Notes: a model not told the origin generated them from the sequence alone. Numbered from the stretch's first letter, positions 1-5,263 are shown. The stretch is 5,311 nucleotides of DNA from an uncultured bacterium (GCA_903954205.1 CAJBMR010000243.1:1-5311); one strand, 5' to 3'. Numbers and translations are program-made.

Positions 1-13
1 CGGACAGCGTCCG
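1..13. terminator. Short perfect hairpin at the window edge, possible terminator after erpA
   Basis: Bases 1-5 (CGGAC) and 9-13 (GTCCG) form a perfect 5-bp stem around a 3-base loop. It lies about 45 bases beyond the erpA stop codon and could end erpA transcription. The stem may extend past the window edge, so its full length and any T-tract cannot be judged. The rest of bases 14-57 shows no convincing gene or signal. The call rests only on position and symmetry. Confidence 0.2.
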
Positions 14-57
14 GACCCCCACTACTGGCCACTCGGCGAGCGTGGGCGGGTGTGCGC

Positions 58-405
58 TCAGTGGAAGGAGTCTCCGCAGGCGCATGAACCCGTGGCGTTC
101 GGGTTGTCGATCGTGAAGCCCTGCTTCTCGATCGTGTCGACGAAGTCGATCGTCGCGCCACCGAGGTAAGGGGCGCTCATCCGATCGGTGACCACGCCTA
201 CGCCGCCGAAATCCTTGACGACGTCGCCGTCGAGGGAGCGGTCGTCGAAGAAGAGCTGGTAGCGAAGTCCGGAGCACCCGCCGGGCTGCACAGCGATGCG
301 CAGCGTCAGGTCGTCGCGGCCCTCGGCCTCGAGCAGGGCCTTGACCTTGGAGGCGGCTGCCTCGCTCAGGACGATGCCGTCAGTCGTCGTGGTCTCCGCG
401 GTCAT
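58..405 (-). CDS. erpA: A-type iron-sulfur cluster carrier/insertion protein (ErpA/IscA/HesB family)
   Basis: This 115-residue cytosolic protein belongs to the HesB/IscA/ErpA family, which receives Fe-S clusters from a scaffold and passes them to target enzymes. Three conserved cysteines are visible: Cys44 in PGGCSGLRYQ, and Cys108 and Cys110 in the C-terminal SCACGDSF. The family motif is usually CGC; the CAC form, with FDD after the first Cys and an NPNATGSCACGDSF ending, is what I recall from actinobacterial homologues such as M. tuberculosis Rv2204c. The frame is open much further upstream, but the ATG at 405 is chosen because AGGAGG sits six bases before it, because 115 residues is a normal family length, and because homology to the family begins there. 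The glycerate kinase gene lies upstream on the same strand after 124 bases. The stop is TGA, unlike the five other complete genes. The family is very secure; the paralogue name erpA is likely. Confidence 0.95.
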   Translation of the reverse strand: MTAETTTTDGIVLSEAAASKVKALLEAEGRDDLTLRIAVQPGGCSGLRYQLFFDDRSLDGDVVKDFGGVGVVTDRMSAPYLGGATIDFVDTIEKQGFTIDNPNATGSCACGDSFH

Positions 406-410
406 GGTGG

Positions 411-433
411 TCCTCCTCGATCGGTGTCCTCCT
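411..433 (-). promoter_or_regulatory. Duplicated Shine-Dalgarno sequence upstream of erpA
   Basis: Read on the minus strand, AGGAGG occurs at 433-428 and again at 417-412, a period of 16 bases. The surroundings are nearly identical: AGGAGGACACC, then AGGAGGACCACC running into the ATG. The second copy is six bases from the erpA start at 405 and fixes that start. The first copy has no ATG or GTG at a usable distance, so it does not serve a second reading frame that I can see. It may be a local duplication or a ribosome standby site. Confidence 0.8.
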
Positions 434-494
434 GGCAGATGCGCCAACGCTGGGGCTGCCGGAGTCATTCCAGCATGGCACACCCTCGTGCGGC

Positions 495-517
495 AGGCCA
501 GGCGGCAGGCGTGGCCT
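495..517 (-). terminator. Inverted repeat between the glycerate kinase gene and erpA, weak terminator candidate
   Basis: AGGCCA at 495-500 and TGGCCT at 512-517 form perfect 6-base arms around an 11-base loop, 13 bases beyond the glycerate kinase stop. No T-tract follows on the minus strand, so it is not a classical intrinsic terminator. It could attenuate read-through from the kinase gene into erpA. I found no convincing -35/-10 pair for erpA in 406-529; CATGCT at about 476-471 on the minus strand is a poor -10 candidate. Confidence 0.25.
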
Positions 518-529
518 CGGGGCGATCGT

Positions 530-1654
530 CTAGCGCGACCACTGGCTCGCGACCCGTGCGGCCCGCTCGGCCAGGGCCCGGGCGGCCTCGGCCGGTGTGG
601 CCGGGACATCGCCATCCGCACTCGCCGCATGCGCCTCGGTAATCCCGAGCGCGACGTACTCCCGCTTGCCCACCTCGACCCGACCCGCGAGGACGACGAC
701 CGGGCGCCCCTGATGGAGGGCGGCCGCGGCGACTCCGCTCACGACCTTGCCCCGCAGCGACTGCCAGTCGAAGCAGCCCTCACCCGTGATCACCAGGTCA
801 CTCACTCCAATTGCCGCTTCAAGGCCGAGGACCCCCATCACCGTCTCGATACCGGGCACGCGCCGGCCACCGAGCAGCATCAGGCCGTAGCCAAGGCCAC
901 CACCGGCACCGGCACCGAGTGCGACCGCAGGATCCTTGCCATCCGCCCGCCGCCCGATCGCGCGGGAGTACGACGTCAACGCTGCCTCGAGTTGCTCGAC
1001 GGCCGCGTCGTCCGCGCCCTTCTGCGCCGCGAAGCCACGCGCCGCACCCCGCGACCCGAGCAGTGGCGAGTCCACGTCGCTCGCTACGACGATCTCGACA
1101 TCTGCGACGCGTGCGCGCGCAGGTGCGAGGTCGACGGTGACGACACCAGCAAGGGCCGCGCCACCCGCTTCGAGTGCGATGGGCGATCCGGCAGCGTCAC
1201 GTGCGGTCGCACCCAGGGCCGCGAGCATCCCCGCGCCACCATCGGTCGACGCTGTGCCGCCAAGACCCACGACGATTCGCCGCGCACCCGAGTCGATTGC
1301 CGCAGCGATGAGCTGCCCCACGCCGTACGACGTCGCAGCGCGGGCATCACGGCGATCGGGATGGACAAGGGCAAGTCCGCACCCGTGGGCGGATTCGACG
1401 TAGCCCGTGCCGTCCACCATGAGCACCATGCCGATGGCGGTTTCCCCCATCGGACCGCGCAGCCCCACCGGGGCGATGTCGCCCCCGAGCACAGTCGATA
1501 CGGCGCGGACGAAGCCAGGACCACCATCGGACATCGGGATGAGCGTGAGGGTGTCATCGGGTGCATGCAATCGCCATCCGATCGCGATCGCCTCCGCGGC
1601 CTCGACCGCCGACAGGGTGCCCTTGAAGTCGTCCGGGGCGATGAGCACGCGCAC
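530..1654 (-). CDS. Glycerate kinase (PF02595-type, GlxK/GarK-like)
   Basis: A 374-residue cytosolic kinase that phosphorylates D-glycerate with ATP; characterised bacterial members mostly give 2-phosphoglycerate, feeding glycolysis. The family motifs appear in order: APDDFKGTLSA near residues 6-16, PMSDGGPGF at 40-48, GLGGTASTDGGAGML at 130-144, DVDSPLLGSRGAARGF from 193 and QKGA at 211-214, the glycine-rich GAGAGGGLGYG at 248-257, and LVITGEGCFDWQSLRGK at 287-303. Length is normal. The GEG motif is usually followed by R-x-D-x-Q; here it is Cys294-Phe-Asp-Trp-Gln, and the usual proline after GK is Val. My recollection is that actinobacterial homologues next to erpA share such changes. The start is GTG with no Shine-Dalgarno sequence but a -10 box six bases before it, which suggests a leaderless mRNA. 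The gene is divergent from nadA and upstream of erpA on the same strand. The stop is TAG. The family is secure; the exact product isomer is not. Confidence 0.93.
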   Translation of the reverse strand: MRVLIAPDDFKGTLSAVEAAEAIAIGWRLHAPDDTLTLIPMSDGGPGFVRAVSTVLGGDIAPVGLRGPMGETAIGMVLMVDGTGYVESAHGCGLALVHPDRRDARAATSYGVGQLIAAAIDSGARRIVVGLGGTASTDGGAGMLAALGATARDAAGSPIALEAGGAALAGVVTVDLAPARARVADVEIVVASDVDSPLLGSRGAARGFAAQKGADDAAVEQLEAALTSYSRAIGRRADGKDPAVALGAGAGGGLGYGLMLLGGRRVPGIETVMGVLGLEAAIGVSDLVITGEGCFDWQSLRGKVVSGVAAAALHQGRPVVVLAGRVEVGKREYVALGITEAHAASADGDVPATPAEAARALAERAARVASQWSR

Positions 1655-1660
1655 GGTGTG

Positions 1661-1689
1661 ACGCTATCCGCCCGGGTGCCTTCCGTCAG
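1661..1689 (-). promoter_or_regulatory. Predicted sigma-70-type promoter of the glycerate kinase gene (leaderless)
   Basis: On the minus strand, CTGACG (1689-1684) resembles a -35 TTGACA box. After exactly 17 bases comes TAGCGT (1666-1661), which fits the actinobacterial -10 consensus TANNNT. Six bases (CACACC) then lead to the GTG start at 1654. That places the transcription start at or next to the first base of the start codon. No ribosome binding site is present, in agreement with a leaderless transcript. Confidence 0.6.
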
Positions 1690-1697
1690 CACGGTGA

Positions 1698-1703
1698 GAC
1701 AAT
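1698..1703 (+). promoter_or_regulatory. Predicted -10 element of nadA (leaderless)
   Basis: GACAAT at 1698-1703 matches TANNNT/TATAAT except at the first base. Six bases (GGACGA) separate it from the nadA ATG at 1710, so a transcript would start at about the start codon. There is no recognisable -35 box at 17 bases (GGTGCC at 1675-1680), and no Shine-Dalgarno sequence at a normal distance. The expected -35 region overlaps that of the divergent glycerate kinase promoter in this 55-base spacer (1655-1709). No clear operator is visible. Confidence 0.4.
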
Positions 1704-1709
1704 GGACGA

Positions 1710-2891
1710 ATGGCGTTCACCGAGCCCGCGCCCACCCCGCTCGCCCTGCTGCTCCTCGGGCAGGGCGCGGATCCCGAGAGCGAGCGCGGCGTCGAATGCC
1801 CCGGGGACCTCCCGCCCGCCAGCGACCCTGATCTCGTCGCGCGTGCGGCCGCGGCCAAGGCGTCTCTCGGCGACCGCGTCTACATCCTCGGCCACCACTA
1901 CCAGCGCGATGAGGTCATCCAGTTCGCCGACACCACCGGCGACTCGTTCAAGCTCTCCCAGCAGGCCGCCGCGCATCCCGAAGCGGAGTTCATCGTCTTC
2001 TGCGGCGTGCACTTCATGGCGGAGAGCGCCGATATCCTCACCGCCGATCACCAGCAGGTCGTGCTCCCGGATCTCGCCGCTGGCTGCTCCATGGCCGATA
2101 TGGCCGCCATCCACCAGGTGGACGCTGCCTGGGCCGCACTCGAGGGCGCGGGCATCGCCTCGACGACCATCCCGATCACCTATATGAATTCGGCCGCCGA
2201 CATCAAGTCCTTCACCGGACGCAACGGCGGGGCCATCTGCACCTCGAGCAACGCCAAGAGGTCACTGGAGTGGGCCTTCGAGCGCGGCGAGCGAGTGTTT
2301 TTCCTCCCCGATCAGCACCTCGGGCGCAACACCGCCGTCCGCGATCTCGGCATGTCGCTCGACGACTGCGTGCTGTGGGATCCGCACCGTGAGCACGGCG
2401 GCCTCACCGACGACCAGCTGCGAGCCGCGAAGGTGATCCTGTGGCGCGGGCACTGCTCGGTGCACGGGCGCTTCACAGCCGAGAGCGTCGCCGACGTGCG
2501 CGAGCGCGTGCCCGGAGTGCAGGTGCTCGTGCACCCCGAGTGCCGCTACGAGGTCGTGGAGAGTGCCGACCTGGTGGGCTCCACCGAGTTCATCATCAAG
2601 ACCCTCGACGACGCACCAGCCGGGAGTGCCTGGGCGATCGGCACGGAACTCAATCTCGTCCGCCGCCTCGCCCTGCACCACCCTGACAAGACGATCGTCT
2701 TCCTCGACAAAGACGTGTGCTTCTGCTCGACCATGAACCGCATCGACCTCCCGCACCTGGTGTGGGCACTGGAGAACCTCGTCGATGGGCGCGTCGTCAA
2801 TCGCATCACCGTCGATGAGGACACGTCCCACTGGGCGCGCGTCGCGCTCGACCGGATGCTGGCGCTCCCGGGCGTGGGCGCCAAGGACTAG
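1710..2891 (+). CDS. nadA: Quinolinate synthase NadA ([4Fe-4S] enzyme of de novo NAD synthesis)
   Basis: A 393-residue cytosolic enzyme that condenses iminoaspartate with dihydroxyacetone phosphate to quinolinate. Motifs include LGHHYQRDEV at 60-69, FCGVHFMAESADIL at 97-110, GCSMADM at 125-131, TYMNSAADIK at 157-166, CTSSNA at 177-182, LPDQHLG at 199-205, WRGHCSVH at 245-252, VHPECRYE at 274-281, GSTEFIIKT at 290-298, GTELNLV at 311-317 and CFCSTMNRIDLPH from 337. By comparison with the long B. subtilis-type enzyme, the three cluster ligands should be Cys126, Cys249 and Cys339 (Cys337 is the alternative). It does not resemble the shorter M. tuberculosis type, which ends in a CKYMKM motif. The first 50 residues are a poorly conserved extension. 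No nadB or nadC is in view. The ATG is the start chosen because a -10-like box lies six bases before it. The TAG stop overlaps the stop of convergent pspAB. Confidence 0.97.
   Translation: MAFTEPAPTPLALLLLGQGADPESERGVECPGDLPPASDPDLVARAAAAKASLGDRVYILGHHYQRDEVIQFADTTGDSFKLSQQAAAHPEAEFIVFCGVHFMAESADILTADHQQVVLPDLAAGCSMADMAAIHQVDAAWAALEGAGIASTTIPITYMNSAADIKSFTGRNGGAICTSSNAKRSLEWAFERGERVFFLPDQHLGRNTAVRDLGMSLDDCVLWDPHREHGGLTDDQLRAAKVILWRGHCSVHGRFTAESVADVRERVPGVQVLVHPECRYEVVESADLVGSTEFIIKTLDDAPAGSAWAIGTELNLVRRLALHHPDKTIVFLDKDVCFCSTMNRIDLPHLVWALENLVDGRVVNRITVDEDTSHWARVALDRMLALPGVGAKD
2888..2891. other. Shared CTAG palindrome forming the stop codons of both nadA and pspAB
   Basis: The four bases CTAG read TAG on both strands: bases 2889-2891 end nadA on plus, and 2890-2888 end pspAB on minus. 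The convergent genes overlap by four bases and leave no intergenic room for a terminator. Just after the nadA stop, GGGC-GCGA-GCCC (2891-2902) could form a 4-bp stem with a GNRA tetraloop. It has no T-tract and lies inside the last codons of pspAB, so I would not call it a terminator. Confidence 0.9.
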
Positions 2892-3463
2892 GGCGCGAGC
2901 CCGGGGGCATCCCACACGGGGAACCACCGACTGAGATCCATCTCCCACGGCAACTCACCCTGCAGCAGGTCACGGGCCTGCAACTCCATCACCGAATCCC
3001 GCCGCTCCCCCTCGCCCGGCACGAACGGATAGAAGCTTCCGCGCTTGTAGAGGTAGATGAGCGCCAGCGTCACACCCCTCGGATCTCGGAAGGGCACGAT
3101 CGAGCAGAGCAGTTGCGGCCCGAATCCGCTGTCGGCAAGCGTGGCGTTGACCGCGTGGAGATCGGTGACGACGGAACTCACATCGGGGGGATCGGTCGTG
3201 ACCACAATCCAGGTGTATCCGTAGTGATCCTGGATCACCTTGACCGGCGGCCCGCCGTCGGCATCGAGCAGCGCCCGCACCTCTGCCTCGATGTCAGCGA
3301 AAGCGCGGCCCTCGACCGAGCGGAAGGCGACGGCACCCTGGCCGGTGGAGAGGAAGTCCAGCGACACCTGGAGGGTGATCGCCGCAGCCGGGATAGCGAA
3401 GAGTGCGTCGAGGTTGGGGCGTGCCGGCTTCTTGCGACCGAGCAGCCCATCGAGGAAACCCAC
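2888..3463 (-). CDS. pspAB: PspA-associated protein PspAB
   Basis: A 191-residue soluble protein that I recognise as the PspA-associated PspAB family, found beside pspA and htpX in actinobacteria; its biochemical role is not established. Visible family features are the short N-terminal segment MGFLDGLLGRKKP, the central DHYGYTWIVV at about 79-88, LIYLYKRGSFYPFVP near 135-149, RDSVMEL at 155-161 and the C-terminal ELPWEMDLSRWFPVWDAPGL at about 170-189. There is no catalytic motif, signal peptide or transmembrane segment. The N-terminal stretch could form a small amphipathic helix. The GTG start shares its first base with the TAG stop of htpX (TAGTG), and there is no Shine-Dalgarno sequence, so translation is probably coupled to htpX. 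It is the last gene of the pspA-htpX-pspAB operon, and its TAG stop overlaps that of nadA. The family call rests on remembered sequence features plus strong context. Confidence 0.85.
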   Translation of the reverse strand: MGFLDGLLGRKKPARPNLDALFAIPAAAITLQVSLDFLSTGQGAVAFRSVEGRAFADIEAEVRALLDADGGPPVKVIQDHYGYTWIVVTTDPPDVSSVVTDLHAVNATLADSGFGPQLLCSIVPFRDPRGVTLALIYLYKRGSFYPFVPGEGERRDSVMELQARDLLQGELPWEMDLSRWFPVWDAPGLAP

Positions 3464-3465
3464 TA
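3461..3465 (-). other. TAGTG stop/start overlap coupling htpX and pspAB
   Basis: On the minus strand the htpX stop TAG (3465-3463) shares its G with the pspAB start GTG (3463-3461). No AGGAGG-like sequence lies in the preceding 20 bases. PspAB would therefore depend on ribosomes that finish htpX and restart, which ties its level to that of the protease. Confidence 0.75.
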
Positions 3466-4377
3466 GCGCTGGCCCATTTCGGCCGCGATCCGCGCGAGCT
3501 GCTCGATGCGCTTCTGCAGCGGCGGGTGAGTCGACATGAGCGACTCGAGTCCGAAGCCTCCACCACCGCGCCCCTTGGAGAAGGCAGGCACGAAGGCGAA
3601 GGAGGCCACAGGCTCCATCTGGCGCAGATCCCTCGTGGGGATACTGGCCATGTCACCGGACACATTCTGCAGCGCGGTGGCGAGCGCGGTCGGCTTGCCC
3701 GTCACCATGGCCGCGCCCCGATCCGCACCGAGCTCGCGATAGCGCGACAGCGCCCGGATGAGCAGGAAGGAAATGCAGTACACGAGGACGCTCACGACCA
3801 TCACCGCGAGGAAGATCAACGCGGTGTTCTGATCGCGGCGGTCGCGCATCATCGAGCCCCACATCGCCGAGCGCACCATGAAGCCGGCGAGGATCGCGCT
3901 GAACGACGCGATCGTCATCACCGTCACGTCCTTGTGCGCCACATGAGAGAGCTCGTGCGCCAGGACCCCCTCGAGTTCATCCCGGTCGAGACGACGGAGC
4001 AGTCCGGTCGTCACCACGATGACTGACCTTTTGGCAGTGCGCCCCGTGGCAAAGGCATTGGGAGCATCGTTCTCGGCAATGGCGATACGCGGCTTCTCCA
4101 TATCGGCCATCGCGCAGAGGCGATCGACAAGCCCATGGAGCTGTGGCGCCTGCTCCGGCGTAACGACATGCGCCTTCATCGCACCCATGGCCAGGGAGTC
4201 GGAGAACCACCACTGACCAAAGAGGAGTGCGCCGCTGATGCCGAGCACCCAGATGGCGCTCACGCCCAGGGCGTACATCACCGCGGCGAGGATGACGTAG
4301 AGCAGGCCGAGCCCGAACATCGTGCCGAACATGCGGGCAGTGAGGCCACGATCGGTGCCGTAGCGGGTGCGAGCCAT
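3463..4377 (-). CDS. htpX: HtpX-type integral-membrane zinc metalloprotease (M48 family)
   Basis: A 304-residue M48 metalloprotease of the cytoplasmic membrane that degrades damaged or misfolded membrane proteins. The zinc site is clear: HELSH at 141-145 supplies His141, catalytic Glu142 and His145, and Glu215 in SRYRELGADR is the expected third ligand. Hydrophobic segments are at about 17-37, 41-58, 152-172 and 187-210, the usual HtpX arrangement of two before and two after the active site. The conserved NAFATGR (107-113) and C-terminal STHPPLQKRIEQL (282-294) are present, with a glycine-rich loop (270-276) before the latter. The ATG at 4377 is chosen because the MARTRYGTDRGLTARM opening is what I recall from actinobacterial HtpX. 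Its ribosome site is poor, with AGGGGG 14 bases away inside and just after the pspA stop, so coupling to pspA is likely. It lies 18 bases after pspA and overlaps pspAB by one base. The stop is TAG. Confidence 0.96.
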   Translation of the reverse strand: MARTRYGTDRGLTARMFGTMFGLGLLYVILAAVMYALGVSAIWVLGISGALLFGQWWFSDSLAMGAMKAHVVTPEQAPQLHGLVDRLCAMADMEKPRIAIAENDAPNAFATGRTAKRSVIVVTTGLLRRLDRDELEGVLAHELSHVAHKDVTVMTIASFSAILAGFMVRSAMWGSMMRDRRDQNTALIFLAVMVVSVLVYCISFLLIRALSRYRELGADRGAAMVTGKPTALATALQNVSGDMASIPTRDLRQMEPVASFAFVPAFSKGRGGGGFGLESLMSTHPPLQKRIEQLARIAAEMGQR

Positions 4378-4395
4378 ATCGAGTTGTCGGGCCCC

Positions 4396-5133
4396 CTAGG
4401 CCTTATCGCCCTCGATGGCGGCCGGATTGCCCCCGGATCCGAGCTCGAGCCGCATGCGCGCGAGCTCGTCGTCGACCTGGCTCTGGCTCGCCATGCGCTC
4501 GAGCTCGATGGTGAGGTTGTCCTTGCCGGTGCTCGACACATCCTCGAGAGCACCCGAGGCCACGAGTTCGTCGATGGCACCTGCACGCGCCTGCATCTGC
4601 GCCGTCTTGTCCTCGGCGCGCTGCACCGCAAGGCCGACGTCGCCGAGTTCGCTGGAGATTCCGGCGAACGCCTCGTTGATCTTGGTCTGCGCCTCCGCAG
4701 CGGAGTACGTGGCCTTGATGGTCTCCTTCTTGGTGCGGAAGGCATCGACCTTGGCCTGAAGCTGCTGCGACGCGACGACAAGCTTCTCCTCCTGGTCCTG
4801 CAACTGCGCGAGCTGCACCTGGAGGTCGGCGATCTGCTGCTGCAGACCGCTCTTGCGGGTGAGAGCCTCGCGCGCCAGGTCCTCACGACCACCAGCGAGC
4901 GCGGCCTTGGCCTGCTCAGTGAGCTTGTCGGTCTGCTGGGCGAGGTTCTGGATCTGCAGTTCGATGCGCTTGCGGCTCGTGGAGACGTCAGCCACTCCCC
5001 GGCGTACCTTCTGGAGAAGCTCCAGCTGCTTCTCGTACGAGTAGTCGAGCGTCTCGCGGGGATCCTCTGCCTTATCTAGGGCCTTGTTGGCCTTCGAGGC
5101 GAAGATGAGCTTGAAGCGCTGCCACAGACCCAT
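4396..5133 (-). CDS. pspA: Phage shock protein A, PspA/IM30 (ESCRT-III-like membrane-repair protein)
   Basis: A 245-residue PspA/IM30 protein: a peripheral protein on the inner face of the membrane that oligomerises to stabilise damaged or stressed bilayers. Almost the whole chain is alpha-helical coiled coil. Residues 1-18 (MGLWQRFKLIFASKANKA) fit the amphipathic membrane-binding helix. The conserved EDP follows at 23-25, a long Gln/Glu/Leu heptad region at about 30-130 includes GREDLAREAL at 82-91, and a second helical part runs from 130 to 230. The last 15 residues are Gly/Asp-rich and probably disordered. The ATG has an ideal AGGAGG five bases upstream. It heads the operon with htpX and pspAB, and no PspAA, PspB, PspC or PspF homologue is visible. 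The upstream gene is divergent, so regulation should act in 5134-5269. The stop is TAG. Confidence 0.97.
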   Translation of the reverse strand: MGLWQRFKLIFASKANKALDKAEDPRETLDYSYEKQLELLQKVRRGVADVSTSRKRIELQIQNLAQQTDKLTEQAKAALAGGREDLAREALTRKSGLQQQIADLQVQLAQLQDQEEKLVVASQQLQAKVDAFRTKKETIKATYSAAEAQTKINEAFAGISSELGDVGLAVQRAEDKTAQMQARAGAIDELVASGALEDVSSTGKDNLTIELERMASQSQVDDELARMRLELGSGGNPAAIEGDKA

Positions 5134-5138
5134 GGTGT

Positions 5139-5144
5139 CCTCCT
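5139..5144 (-). promoter_or_regulatory. Strong Shine-Dalgarno sequence of pspA
   Basis: AGGAGG on the minus strand lies five bases (ACACC) before the pspA ATG at 5133. The 11-base string AGGAGGACACC is identical to the outer of the two copies in front of erpA. This is the only strong ribosome site in the psp operon, as htpX and pspAB lack one of their own at normal spacing. Confidence 0.9.
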
Positions 5145-5152
5145 ACCGGCGT

Positions 5153-5167
5153 CCACCCGTCGGGTGG
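5153..5167 (-). promoter_or_regulatory. Perfect 6-bp stem-loop in the pspA 5' leader
   Basis: CCACCC and GGGTGG are exact complements around a 3-base loop, eight bases upstream of the pspA ribosome site. If transcription starts near 5173, as the -10 candidate suggests, the hairpin begins at about +7 and would protect the 5' end of the mRNA. It could equally be a protein-binding dyad. It does not match the CGC-N5-GCG pattern I recall for ClgR, a known psp regulator in mycobacteria. Confidence 0.5.
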
Positions 5168-5179
5168 CGATCTCCCTCC

Positions 5180-5206
5180 AGACTAGGGGGGACCGGCCGA
5201 GGTTGC
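5180..5206 (-). promoter_or_regulatory. Candidate pspA promoter, housekeeping or ECF-like
   Basis: On the minus strand, TAGTCT (5185-5180) fits TANNNT and would give a leader of about 40 bases. No TTGACA-like box stands upstream. The -35 area instead holds GCAACC (5206-5201), followed after 17 bases by GTCTGG (5183-5178), which resembles the AAC ... GTC pattern of extracytoplasmic-function sigma factors. Such a factor would make sense for an envelope-stress operon, but the match is short and could be chance. Confidence 0.35.
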
Positions 5207-5257
5207 GTCCCAGGCCGCCCAGTCGGACGGCGGGGAGCGGTCACACGGGCTCGGCGA

Positions 5258-5263
5258 TAGATT
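5258..5263 (+). promoter_or_regulatory. Predicted -10 element of the partial right-end gene (leaderless)
   Basis: TAGATT fits TANNNT and is followed by six bases (GCCTGC) and then the ATG at 5270. This is the same layout as at the glycerate kinase and nadA starts. No recognisable -35 box is seen 16-18 bases upstream, and there is no Shine-Dalgarno sequence. The rest of the 5186-5257 spacer is GC-rich with only weak dyads, such as CCGCC 5215-5219 with GGCGG 5229-5233. Confidence 0.5.

Noticed and set aside
1..32. Possible minus-strand gene start (GTG at 32 or 22) running off the left edge
   Set aside because: No Shine-Dalgarno sequence or -10 box precedes either codon, and fewer than eleven codons would be visible.
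406..630. N-terminal extension of ErpA to 190 residues
   Set aside because: The added 75 residues are Arg/Pro-rich and read out of phase through the end of the kinase gene. Family homology and the AGGAGG site support the start at 405.
1676..1692. GTGC-N9-GCAC inverted repeat between the two divergent promoters, possible operator
   Set aside because: Arms of four bases in GC-rich DNA are expected by chance, and no regulator gene lies nearby.
296..1831. Long plus-strand open frame (511 codons) across erpA and the glycerate kinase gene
   Set aside because: It is antisense to two well-recognised genes, rich in Arg, His and Ala as expected of a high-GC shadow frame, and has no ribosome site or recognisable domain.
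2262..2948. Minus-strand open frame (228 codons) opposite nadA
   Set aside because: Antisense to a clear NadA reading frame, with no family motif and no start signal. Its composition mirrors the nadA codons.
2895..3463. Read-through of the nadA TAG stop
   Set aside because: The frame beyond the stop is only the antisense of pspAB, and NadA is already complete after residue 393.
4135..5079. Plus-strand open frame (314 codons) opposite pspA and htpX, leucine-rich
   Set aside because: The leucine runs are the reverse complement of Gln/Glu codons in the PspA coiled coil. No promoter or ribosome site is seen.
5153..5167. ClgR operator for pspA
   Set aside because: The dyad is CCACCC-N3-GGGTGG and lacks the CGC-N5-GCG pattern that I recall for ClgR sites.
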